From Massariosphaeria phaeospora (Eukaryota; Ascomycota; Dothideomycetes; Pleosporales): 64,000 bases of DNA. Positions 11,444-22,460 of the stretch are shown here, one piece after another; the first letter of the stretch is position 1; every line of letters starts with the position of its first letter. The stretch spans positions 496,001 to 560,000 of the forward strand of contig JAADJZ010000012.1 of assembly GCA_011032825.1 (NCBI GenBank). Direction: 5' to 3'. The translations under genes were made by a program, and so were the position numbers. The notes beneath the pieces were generated by a model that was not told where the DNA came from, did no database searches, and saw only the letters and a program-made list of their open reading frames with translations.

Positions 11444-13583
11444 ATGGATGCTGTTTCCGTTTTCTCCGTCATCAGCGCCTCTGCCAGCCTGGCAAAGACG
11501 TGCGTGAGCGTCGTGAAAGCGCTTCACGACCTAGCGGAAACGTACAAGCATGCCGAACTCGCGATCTTTTCCATCAGCGAAGATTGCGAAATGGTTCAGC
11601 TAGCCTGGGGTCATATCGAAACTTGGGCGAAGACCCAAGCTCCACTGCCTACTTCGACTTTTGTTCTTGATCGCCTACTCCGATCTGTGCAGAGCGGGCA
11701 ACTGATCATGTCGGCTCTCGAAGAAGACATCGCGACGGCGCAGCAGATGAAGCCTGGCATTTTCAGAAGAAGGATGAACGTCATATGGAACGAGAAGGTC
11801 TTCCAGGATCACCAGAATCGCATCCGCGGACAAGTTGCCGCTTTGACCCTCCTGTTAGAAGTGATCAAGTTGTAAGTGCACTCGCATCGTCGTGTGCTCA
11901 GATCAATCCGTAGTATCCTTCTGGAGAACGCATTCTTCTTCTAAGCGACGTGGCGTGTTTACTTGATTTAACCAAGAGCTTGTGCTAATCAGTAATAGGC
12001 CTCAATCCGACGACCGTACTGATATGCTCTCCGTCGACAGAAAGGTCTTCGAAGACGCCGATAGTAGTGTAATGAGCATTGTACCATCGCGTTCTTCGGC
12101 CATCGACGGTGATGACTCCAGCATCAGTACCAAAACTAGCATCAGGAGTAACGCGCTCCATTGGATTCCCTTTAGTTTTGACCGGGATCTCTTCACGTCA
12201 TATGTCTACAAACGGAACTATAGACCACCAGTGTCCAAGCTTCCTACGGTTCGCAATTCGATGCAGAGCTTAGCGATTGTACCCTCAGCAGAAGACGAGG
12301 GAAATCTTGCTCCGGGTCTTACCACGCTGCGGCCTCGTCCCGTCTCTCACCTACGCTTGGAGTCTCTATCATCGGCACAAATATACTACGATCGTCAGGG
12401 TATCCCCCGTACAGGTGACGTCGGTACCGGAAGCCAGATGGACACAGCACTGGTGAGGTCAGTTCAAAGACGTGACTACAACGTTGCCTACGTTCATTTG
12501 AAGTACGGTGCAGACCTAGCGGCGATCTTCGCGGATGATGCCGAAATCGATTTGTCTGACAAGGTTGATGTTCTCGGATATCTAATGCAAACAGACCCGG
12601 CTTTACTACATGTGGTCCTATTGCGAATGGCCTATACCGCCGGTAAAGGTTGGATTAAGTCGCTGAAGTTTTGCGTTCCAGTGAGGCGCTCTTGGCACAT
12701 CTCCGTGTCTAATTTCATCAAGATTTGGTCGAGCGCCGAGCGGGCGGGTGCTTTCGCCGATACTGCAAGAAGTGTTGAACCCATCGTCGATGACATTCGT
12801 TCCTCGAGTTTGACAGTGTTACAGCTAGTTTGTGCCCACGGGAACAAAGCGGTTCTCGAGTATTTGATTAGAGTGGGCCATCGACCATTCTCACTATCCG
12901 ATCCCATGGGGGAACCGCTATCGCTTTGCATCATGGGCCACGCGTCAAACAGTACGATGGAAGCTCTGATGACCCTGGAACTTTCAAAATCTACTTACGA
13001 GGACGCTTTGCGCTCATTTATCGTTAGCATGCATTCTAACCTCACGCATTGGTCGCAGACGGCAAGGCTAGCCCACGGATGGCAGCCTAACTGGCGATTT
13101 GATTTACCCATCGCCGAAGGACTGACGCAAGAGGAGATGGAGGATGTCCGTATGATCGACGATGTCCGTATGAGAGACGGTCGAACTCTACCATTCCTTC
13201 ATATGGCTATATACGGTATTCATAAGGCTGGTCCCCCTCAAGAGCGCAAGAAGGAGCTCCTCGAGTGGCTTATTCAGGACTACCGCATACAGTCTTATGA
13301 CATGCTCGGCCAGTACCGGCTACATGTTTTCTTTAGGATAACTCCCTTGTTCTTGGCGGCACTATTAGGTGAACATGAGATGCTCATGATTCTTCTCAAT
13401 AAAGGTTTCCGGCACATTGTGAAAGACTCTCCGCAGCTAATCTGGGAGCAGAAGGGTTCCCTTCCGCTTAAAAACAGAAGGAGGGTATTCGCTGTGTTGC
13501 ACGAACACTACGATATGCTGAAATGGAACACAGTCAGTTTGCAGTGGTATAACCAGCTGGACGCGCAATTACTAGTTCAGTAG
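11444..13583 (+). CDS. HeLo-like N-terminal domain plus ankyrin-like C-terminus
   Basis: Exons 11444-11871 and 11999-13583 join in phase to 670 residues; the 127-base intron has a CTAAT branch site. Residues 1-145 (MDAVSVFSVISASASLAKTC..., then the amphipathic ALHDLAETYKHAELAIFSI) match the start of the fungal STAND/HeLo-like N-terminal domains (Pfam Helo_like_N/Fungal_N type), which act in incompatibility and cell-death signalling. A Ser-rich linker follows (about 150-290). The C-terminal half holds degenerate ankyrin-like helix pairs (TALVRSVQRRDYNVAYVHLKYGADL, LTVLQLVCAHGNKAVLEYLI, ITPLFLAALLGEHEMLMILLNKG). No P-loop NTPase lies between them, so it is not a full NLR-like receptor. The membrane-targeting role is inferred from the family; the true function is unknown. 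Confidence 0.75.
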
Positions 13584-14929
13584 CGTCTGCTAGAAGGGAA
13601 ACACACACATGGGAATTACATCATTATGTTCGGCGTTATCAGAGTAGTACCTAGTTAATGCGAACCGTAGTTGCGCAGCATGTGCTGCATAAAACATATC
13701 GTTGCGAATCATGTCTGTTGCGTTTAATATTAGTGGGCAGTTAAGATAGTTAGCAATAACTGCACGACTCTAATTGATCAATTAAGTTACCTAGTTAACT
13801 GGAAGCAACAAACTTATACCTCGGTCAAATGGGTGCAAAAGGCATTTAGGGGTAGCTCACGACAAGTTCATGTACGCATCGGATTCACTAACCCTCCTAC
13901 TTGAATCTAATACTTCTCAATGTTAAGTAGTAAACAAACAAACGATTGAACATTGCCCCTATACACAAATCACTCCACATGAACTAATTACATACCTGAC
14001 ACGTGCAAAGTAGGGCATCTCAAACCAGCTTACGAGCTCGCAGGCTGAGCAAACGTAGACCCTATCAGCCCGAACCTGATATCTGAAAACAAAACCTAAG
14101 CATCCGGATTATCCTCCTCGACCTGCGCCAGCACACCATACGCGCATGTTATAGGAAAGAAAGTGCGGACAGAGATACACTATAATAGTAGCTAGATAGA
14201 CAAGCAATAATCCTGCTAGAACTTACTCCCGTAAATACAATTTGTGCTTGAAGCAGTAAGAGTTCTACAGTGCTACTACCTATGTAACTAAGTAGTTGCA
14301 ACCCGTGGATAGCTCCATCCCAGGTCCGAGGTCAGATAGAGGTTCATGGGCTTTGAAATGCAATGTCTAGTTCACAATCAGAAGCTTTAGCAATCGGTGA
14401 CCGGTGACCAATGGTGCTTTAGTGCTACAGCATGCACGTAATCGCTGATGAAACTGTCGGCTGCAAATGGGCAAAGCTCTGGCGGAGGATTCTGTTGATC
14501 TGCATCCTGCGGTGGATAACGTTGAGAGGTAAGCCGGTGGAGAGGGTAATCTAAACATCAGCCAACCACAAGAACCCTCAGCTCAGCTGCGTCGATGCAG
14601 GCAGCATAGGAGAAGGTGGTGAGGCTGAAGGTTGCGGACGCGCGGATTATGCATAACGTCATACCGGTACTATGCCCAGACAGGATTAGTTCGCATAGTG
14701 CCAAGCGCAACTTCAGCCCTCCACGATCAGGGATTCTCGTACACCAAACTCCATTCATCATCGCCATCACCAGCAGCTGAATACGTGCGTGTTCCTGGGA
14801 TCGGCTGAAAAACGGTCGCTTCGCTGGGAATCATGGCTGTACTCAAGATCTACAGTATATTTCAGGCTCCACGTCCACACTGCGAAGTAGAAATTTACTG
14901 CTCCATCCACAGAGCTCGACCGTTCAATT
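13584..14929. other. AT-rich intergenic stretch
   Basis: About 1.35 kb, visibly richer in A and T than its surroundings, with many TAGT/TTAA words at 13650-14350. Only short open frames without coding character were seen, for example minus-strand 14558-14770. No terminal repeats, tRNA or transposase remnant was found. It may be decayed non-coding DNA. Confidence 0.4.
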
Positions 14930-16392
14930 ATGCCCCGGAAGAGACAAGGACTCAGGAGCTATCATCACAAGTCGAGGAATGGATGCTCGAACTGCAAGCG
15001 GCGCAGAGTCAAGGTAAGCCGTGAAATATTTTCCCAATTCTGCCTCATACAACGCTGTAATCGGTCTCCCTTACCCGGTCTAGCAGCTACAGCCGGCACT
15101 CGTACTAGGAACTCGATCTATTCACCCATTGCCAGATTTCCTACCTATTGGCGTCAATGGGCCGTTTCTACCACTGTACTGGGACGCTGACTGTTGTACA
15201 GTGCAGTATGCAGGCACCGGCTTGCGCAAACTGCATCCGACGGAACGAGTTTTGCGAATACCAGGCCCTCGCCGATGCCGACGCTCTGCAATGGCCTTCC
15301 GAGCTCGAGGTCGCCGGAAACGCTGTTGAAGTCGACTCTTTTGATTTCAACAAAAGCTTGTCTACCATCTACGGCCTAGTTCCCAGCATGCTTGATGCGG
15401 ACCCCAACACAGGCACCAACGAAAGTAACACCACCTCTTCCATCGCCATGAGCGCTTCCCTGCAATCGCTCTTTGGAAACTCATGGTTCAGTGGGCAAGA
15501 AACATCTCTATGGGTGCCCGCCATCGAGAGACAGTCCCGCAAATACCCATATATTCAGCACTGTTTTTTCTCATTGATCTGGCTTACCCGTGAAGCCCAA
15601 CACGCTATGAACAACGGGACACCGGTCACAGCCTTTCAGCACCACATTGCTGCCTCAAGTCTATTCCGACAATTCGATCCTGCAATCGATGAGAATAACT
15701 GGATAGCCGTCATGTTGTTTGGGATCTGCATGCTCGTCTTCCAGATATCGACCCAGATGCCGAGGCCAGACTCAGACTTCAATATCATCGACACACTGCG
15801 CGTCCTCCGGGGCACCATGGCCATCATCGACCAAACCGGGCCTCATTTTCGCCGGAGCCCTTTCTGGCCGCTTATCTTACGACGCACTCAACTTCCATCG
15901 CATCCGCTTGACGCCGGACTGAAAGCGAACTTCCAGAGCCTCGCCAAAGTCATCTCCGACTCGATGCAAGACCAAAGCAACGACGACGACGACGAAGAAT
16001 GCGCAGAAATCAACCGGCAAGCGTTCTGGGAGCTGCGTGAGTGGACGCTGGGCTGCGAGGCCAGTCCGCGAAGGTGGGAGCAGTACTGCCACTGGCCGTC
16101 AAGAGTCACGCCAGAATACCTGGAGCTCCTCGCGGACAAAGATGATATTGCCCTGCTGATCTTCATCCATTGGTGCGCTATCATGTTCCGAACGCCCAAA
16201 TGGTTTCTCTCCGCCTGGGCGAAACGTGCAGCTTTTCTTGCAGTTGACCACTTGCACGGAGATTGGGGCCATGTGCTTTCATGGCCTTTGCGGGCGTTGT
16301 TTCCTTCCCCTCAGTTCCCTATACACTTGCAACCACTGCCCCCAGTCGAAGCGCCGCAGATGGAGTTCATGCAGTTTGCAGCCTTCTCCTGA
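14930..16392 (+). CDS. Zn(II)2Cys6 transcription factor (UPC2/sterol-uptake-control-like)
   Basis: Exons 14930-15013 and 15202-16392 join in phase to 424 residues. The splice falls inside the zinc cluster and completes it exactly: cysteines 19, 22, 29, 36, 39 and 46, spaced C-x2-C-x6-C-x6-C-x2-C-x6-C, with the basic run KRRRVK. This binuclear cluster binds DNA at CGG-type half sites. The rest is the helical regulatory domain of small C6 factors, with PYIQHCFFSLIWLTREAQH near 130 and a C-terminal block containing IHWCAIMFRTPKWFLSAW. It resembles the sterol-uptake-control-protein group, but the regulon is unknown. It converges on the phytase gene (stop-to-stop about 90 bases). Confidence 0.9.
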
Positions 16393-16481
16393 TCAAACGC
16401 ACATATATGTTTGCAAGCAGGTGAACGTTCAGACTTAGGTAGCGATTCAACAACTTTCCTTGCAAATCCATATTTCTCAAC

Positions 16482-18853
16482 CTATCTATAACCTAAGCTC
16501 TTGATACGCTCTTGTCCAAGAATATCTTCTAAGCTCACCAATTTGAACGAAGCTTCAGTTGCCGTTCCTCCTCCGGCCAGCTCATTCGCATCATCATGCG
16601 TTACAAAGATCCCTCCTTGGAAATCCGCATTCAGCTGATTCCCTACCGCCGCGATACCGTCCGTGTTCGATACGTGATCCAAACCCGCCCTATCATTGGC
16701 GACGATGGTGAACGTCATCACGTACTCGTGAGGCGGCGCTCTGTTGTATACTAAATAGGCACTGATACCTTGGCTAGATACGAACAGGAACCCGGCCGTT
16801 CCATTCTCCGCCTGCACCAGCGTTATACCTTCGACGTCGGCGGACAGCGGCCCGTCTCCGACTTTGGCTACCTGGAAGCCGGCGCTCGCGCCATCGGGTT
16901 CGGCGTCGTAGCGCCATATGCCCTCGGGCTCTTCGCCGAGGAACAGGTAGCCGGCGTCGTCGTCCGCCACGCAGCCCTCGACCTGGCCGCCTGAGCCGCC
17001 GATGAATTCGCGGACGAGCATCGTTTGCAGGGTGCCGTTGGCACTAGAGCGCAACTCGTACTGTAGGTACTCGGCGTCTTTGTTGTTGACGAAGAGGTAT
17101 TGCTTTCCTGTCTTCTTGGAGCGATATGTGCACGAGCCGTAAACTTCATAGTCGGGCGGGGTGGACTGAATGCCTCCGGGAATGGGGGCGAGAAGACCCG
17201 TTGAGTTGATCTCGAATAGGCTGTCGTTCCTGGTTATTAAATGGTCAGGAGCAGAAAAGTGGATGCGACATACCAGAGTGTGTTATCTCCCCGACAAGCC
17301 GCGAATGTCAAATCGACCTGCAGGGAACCAGCGGTAAAGTTGTAGATGATGTCTACGTTGTTGGGCTCCTCTGCAGGCATTTGCTGGAGACGCTTCCCCT
17401 TCAGATCAAAGACGGTAAAGCCTGCACCTTGCTCAGACTTCGTAGTTGTTATGATCTTCGACTGACCCGGCGTGGTAGGATTGACCCAAATCGCAGGGTC
17501 ATCGCCATCGCCGCCATTCGCGTCGGTCTCGAACTTTGCCTTTACGGCCACAAACGAGCAGTCCGGTCCCTCCCATCCATCCTTGCATTGACACGTGTTT
17601 GGTCCGACGCACTTGCCGTGGCCAGAGCAGTCGTTTTTGCAGGTCACTCTGGAGCAATCCTTACCAGAAAAGCCAGCGAAGCAGGAGCAGGATCCGTCGA
17701 TGGAAAATCCGTTGCTTGAACATTTTTCGGAGATGATCTTCTCGCAGCGTGTGCATGGGCGGTCTTTCGGATTGAATCTTGTGTTGGGTGTGATGCCGAG
17801 TGCGGCGAGTATGACTTCGAGAGAGCCAATCGCCGCACCAGTCGCATCTTCGCCTTCGAATGCGAGTGCGATGGCACCGACCGGGAAACTGGTGGTCGAG
17901 GACTGGAGCACAGACAAACCGCCTTCGATAGAGAGGTCCGCGATCCCGCTCAAAGGAACTGAACCTGTCTGCGTAATCTTACTGTCGTACACGTCGATAA
18001 CCTCATCGTGAGCAACGAACAGATAGTCCTCAGACGCACTACGGTACGCGGCGAGTCCCGCGACCTCGACATCCTCACTGACTGTCTTGATTTCCGGCGC
18101 TTGTGTCGACTCCGCTGCCTGGAATGCATACAGCGCCTGGTCCTCCGCCGAGAAGAATACGCGGCCATCAGAAAACACAGCGCAAGCCTCTCCCTCGATC
18201 GGGATCGGAAACGTCTGCACCCTGCTCGAAACATCAGATTAGCACACAACACCCCCGAACAGGGACGAAAACGCATCATTATTCAGCACAAATCAACGTA
18301 CCTCGAGAATCTGCACGCCCCCCTGCTTCACCCCCCGAACGAGCAGCTGCACAACCATCTTCTTGCCAAACACAAACACGTACGATTCCGTGCTCTGCGC
18401 ACTCCCCCACACACACGCCGCCGACCAGTCCCCCAACAGCTTCTTCCGCGCAGCCCTATCGTCCTCCGCCCACGTCGCCGCATCGAACACCCGGACTATC
18501 GAGTCTGGCGCCGCAATCGTAACGAACACATCTCTGCCTGTGCCGTCGACATCGTACACCGGGACCACGAACTTCGAGCGCCCGGTCCGCTGGTGTGATA
18601 ATTGCGCGAAAGATGTGTTGTGCGCGGTGGAGAAGACGCGGAAGCCGCCGTCGGCGGCGCTGCCGTCGTCTGCGAGGAGTAGTTGTGTGCGGGGGCGCGG
18701 GGAGTAGTAGAAGGCTGTGGTGTCGGCGGCGAAGGGCGTGGGGAGGGGGTGCAGGGTGAGTGTCTGGTTATTTCGCGCGGAGATGGGGGTAGGGAGGAGG
18801 AAAAGTGTGGTGAGGAAGCAAATGGTGCGGAGGCATGATGACGGGAGTTGCAT
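16482..18853 (-). CDS. Secreted 3-phytase, dual-domain beta-propeller type with EGF-like modules
   Basis: Releases phosphate from phytate; predicted secreted. Exons 18302-18853, 17274-18214 and 16482-17229 join in phase to 746 residues. The signal peptide is about residues 1-24 (LFLLPTPISA). Residues about 25-330 form an incomplete first propeller. A cysteine-rich segment at about 338-404 contains two EGF-like modules (CSSNGF...CSCFAGFSGKDC; CSGHGKC...CQCKDGWEGPDC). Residues about 407-746 form the complete propeller with diagnostic beta-propeller phytase motifs: DGDDPAIWVNP, NNVDIIYNF, DVEGITL, EGCVADDDAGYLFLGEE and SNTDGIAAVG. Acidic calcium and phosphate ligands are present in the second domain. 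Two-domain phytases are known in bacteria, where the incomplete domain assists the complete one. For intron 1 the acceptor GTGCAG at 18215-18217 was chosen because it alone keeps the frame. Confidence 0.9.
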
Positions 18854-19626
18854 TTTGATATCTCCGAGCGAAAGAGAAAGATCGTGGATTGGGTACTGAA
18901 AGGGGAAATTATATGGGATTAGAGTTGTGCGAGGAGAACCATGGTTCTGTCGGGGTAGCTGGGACTCTGCTGTAAAGTAGAACAACGTGTTCTTGCAAAT
19001 TGCATTGCTTTTGTACCCCCTTCGACGCCTCATGCATACCATACCCCTTGGCCTTGGCCTTGGCCTGCCTCTTTCTTACTCTGCGCGGCACCGGATCCGA
19101 GGCTTTGTGTAGAGTCGGCGTGCTTGTAAGCGGGAAGAAGAGTCGAGAGGGTAGCGACCTGCTGGTCTGGGCTTAGCGCGCCAAAGTTGGGCGGGCCAAT
19201 TAGAGGGCGGGGTGTGAGAACGTGAGGGTTGGTGGTCAGAGGGGTGTTGTTGTTGTTGTTGTTGTTGAGGTGCGTGCATGGTGTGAGAAGTGGCGAGGTG
19301 TGAGCGGCGTTGAGGTTGGACTGATTGGCGGGATGGAGAGTTGTGTGGGGTGTAGGGAGGAATCATTGTGTTTGTGTTTGTGCGTGAATTCTGTATTAGA
19401 GTCTCCTACCAGGTATAATGTAAGTATACATGTAACGCACACCGTAACGCCGAGTAGACTTCCTGACACTTAGCTCCCAAATATTCGTCAAATCCGTACA
19501 CAAGGTCCGCAGAGAGGAGAACTTCCTTCGCGTCCACCGCTCTCGGCAAACCAAGCACAAACGCCAGCCAGACTGCGTACAGATGTCAACACCCAAACAC
19601 CATGTCCATCCAAGTCAAGCCCTGCC

Positions 19627-21708
19627 TCACGCCGAAGCAAGCACCGACACACCCCCATCCCACGTGGCCCTTTTCCGCACCACGACGCGCACGAACGTCC
19701 CCATACCCTTCATCAACGCGCCCTCGCCATCTCTCCCAAACACCGCATTCGGCGAGTACGCCAGCGCCGTCCCCGTCTTCAAGCCCTCGATATCGCGCAG
19801 CAGCGTCTCGTGGCTCTGGCTCGCCATGGGAATGTGCCGCTTCAACGCGGCAAACCACTCGGGGCTCGAGAAGCGGTGGATGACGCTGACGGAGCATAGG
19901 GCGATGAGGTCGGTGAGTAGCGTGGGCTCTTGCGTCGAGATGATGACGCGGGAGCCGTAGTGCCGCTGCAGGCGGATTACTTGGAGGAGTTCGGAGTTGA
20001 GGGCGTGGGTGCCCGGGAGGTCGAGCATGTACTGGGGATGGAGTGAGTCAGTTGAATTGGGAGGGAAGTGACAGTAAGGAGGAGAGAGGGAACTGGTCAA
20101 ACATACCTTGTGCGCCTCATCTAGCACCACCATCTTCCCAGAAGCCCTGCTCTGCAAGTATCGCTGCAACCCTAGTTTGAACATAATACACGCTGTATTC
20201 GCATCCACAAACGGACACGACATGTCCATGATGGTGATTTCGCCCGGCCGATACTGCGGCTCTTGGAACGTATTGCCTAGGTCTAGAAAGGAATCTAACT
20301 GCCCCAGACGCATGTCCAGCATCTGCTTCTGAGCGGGATTAAAATTGCATTGCTCGAGCCGCTTCTTGAATTGCATGTAGTTGAACCCGCGGCCCTCTTC
20401 CGCCATGCTTCGCAGAATGCCCTGCACCTGCACGAGATACAGCGGCGGCTCTGCCGTCAGGTCGACCGCCATGAGCGTGAGCATGGTGTTAACGTCCAGC
20501 CGCTCAGGCTTGAGCTTCATAGGCAGGACCGTGACGTTCTTGATGCGCGTGTAGAGCGGGGCGATATTGTGGAAGTTCGAGGGCGATACCAGAACAGTGA
20601 CTCTTTTCACGGACGGATGCTTTGGAAAATCCCGATGCGGCGCGACGAGGTATGCGGCTTCGCTGATGCTGAAGCCCACGCCGCCGCTGCCGAAGTGCCC
20701 GTAGCTGAGCACGAGCGCGGAAAGCGGGCTTTCGAGGCGGCCGAGGGAGCGCGAGGGGATGAGCGCGTTCTCTAGGATGCAGGAGGTTGTGTGCGATTTG
20801 CCGCTGCCTTGCACGCCGCAGATGAAGGCGGAGAAGGGGACGTTGGTGTTGAAGAAGAGCGGGCTTTTGGCGCGCATGCCGAAGAAACCGTATTGCGGGA
20901 GCAGGTGCGCCGTGTCTGCGGTGATCATGGACCCGTCTAGCAGAGGCGCGTGTTGGATTTCGGCGTTGAGGCTGCTGGAGTCTTTGTCTCCATCGGTGGG
21001 CTTGTCGGGCATGAGGAGATTAATTTGGTCGTAGTCGGGGCCGGGCGGCAAGTCTTGCTGGTCTTCTGCTTCGGAGCCTTCAGAATCTTCTGAGGGGGGT
21101 TCGCTAACAGTTTCCTTGTTTGATGCGGTTGGCATATGCATTTTTTCCATGTTCTGTGCTAGTAGGTCAGGAGTCGTCGATGGAGGTGTTATCATAGACG
21201 GTGCAGTGTCCCTAGGTGCTGATGATGACCCAGTCCCACGGGGATTATTCGTCACGGATCCCAGCGACTGCGCCTTTACGTCCCCTTTCTTCCGGAGTTG
21301 TTTCTGTTGTGACGCTAACATCTTAGCTTGCAGTACAATTTGGGGATCCTCTAAGTAATATTTACTTCCCGGATCTCGGAGTTTGCAAATATGTCAGATG
21401 CATCTGAAGCTAGGTTAGACTGCTTACCTCTGTAGCACGATTGAAATGTCGCTTCGTCTATCGGGCCTGATTTTTGTCAGGTTCGCCAAAAGTTTCCCAC
21501 AGCCTTTGAATTTAGTAGGTGTGAAACCGTAGTCATGGAACTGGCGATAGACCCATGACTCGAGGTCCTCGCCAATTGGTCCCAGGTGGGTAGTGGCAGG
21601 CGAAACGTTTCGTTCATTGACCGTAGATCGAGTTTCCACTGTCGGCTGATTACTATGAGAGGCTTGAGATTGTTTGTTGACGGGTGACGATAGTACGCGC
21701 TCGTTCAC
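19627..21708 (-). CDS. HerA/FtsK/VirB4-like P-loop ATPase (5' end unresolved)
   Basis: Exons 21428-21708 (open to 21756), 20107-21364 and 19627-20031 join in phase to at least 648 codons. The 75-base intron 20032-20106 is in frame and stop-free but has GTATGT, an AACTGAC branch and CCCCAG, so splicing is likely; removal joins the Walker B to its following helix. Walker A is GVQGSGKSHT, Walker B is KMVVLDEAHK, and the sensor-like motif is VIISTQEP, the STQ form typical of HerA-FtsK-type ring or pump ATPases. The C-terminus has VIHRFSSPEWFAALKRH. No ATG exists in the first exon, so the start must come by splicing from upstream, probably from the exon ending at 22460. The function in fungi is not known to me; a DNA- or protein-translocating motor is inferred from the fold only. 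Confidence 0.75.
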
Positions 21709-21824
21709 GGCTGCAACATGTTGATCCTCGGCGCTAGCAACTCGCCAGTACCGACCTTATGCCAGGAGTCGATCCTGGTTCAGGGACGTGCTGATAAATA
21801 CCATTTGATATGTGCGTCCATCTC

Positions 21825-22460
21825 CTACTTCGACTTCCCACGCACGCAACGCATGATTTCCGCCCGTATACTCGCATGATCGGGAAAGCGACCATGTTTA
21901 TCCGTTGGGAAGTCGTCGAGAATATCCTAGAAAACGTTAGTTGCAGAAAAAATGTTTTAATATTTACATAGCACGAACTAGATAAAGCTCGTCCTCAAAC
22001 CTGTCATCGTCAGTAGATTTCTGGTAGGCAAACGGTGACTGTACTGTTTAAGACTTCGTGAGATGCTTTGAGCATCGTCAGGCCGTTCTTTTGTTAAAGA
22101 GGCATGCAACTTGTCGAAGTCGATTGGTAGGTTGATTAAATTATTGTCCCTGTCAACATGTTCACGATCATATTGCTCCTGCACCCAATCGTGCAAAGAC
22201 ATCTCGTCCGGTTTGGCATCCAGATCTACATGCTCCATCTCTTCCTCTTCCATTTCGCTCCCTGTCGAACTACTGTCGTCCTCTTCCACATCGCTCCAAC
22301 TTTCGCCTGCTTCGGACACATGGACTTCGTCGACCTGGGTTTCTGGCGCTGGAGCTTTCGACCCTTGTTGCGGCGCCTTAAAGGTGAAAGCTGAGAAATT
22401 ATTGGCGAAAGCTCCCGTAGACTGCGGTGGCGCCATGACCACGTAACTACTAGCGTACAT
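21825..22460 (-). CDS. Probable 5' exons of the ATPase gene, or a separate truncated relative
   Basis: An exon at 22045-22460 (ATG at 22460 or 22436) encodes about 138 residues: a Pro/Ala-rich start, a very acidic tract (DVEEDDSSSTGSEMEEEEME), then a module DEMSLHDWVQEQYDRE...LHASLTKERPDDAQSISRSL. A closely similar module (GEDLESWVYRQFHDYG...LLANLTKIRPDRRSDISIVL) begins the ATPase exon at 21428-21708. A 44-base intron at 22001-22044 leads to FEDELYL, then an intron to a frame ending in RGKSK at 21825. The join to the ATPase is not clear: an in-frame TAA at 21757-21759 interrupts the only continuous path. It may be one gene with unusual introns, or two. Confidence 0.5.

Noticed and set aside
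14367..14770. Two adjacent minus-strand frames that might be exons of one gene
   Set aside because: No consistent splice phase, and the peptides lack any ordered or conserved-looking segment.
19076..19366. Glutamine-run minus-strand frame
   Set aside because: The polyglutamine comes from a TTG microsatellite in the spacer; no other coding sign.
21757..21785. Minus-strand stem CCAGG-ATCGACT-CCTGG resembling the T-arm of an initiator tRNA
   Set aside because: No matching acceptor, D or anticodon stems lie upstream; the local sequence does not fold as a tRNA.
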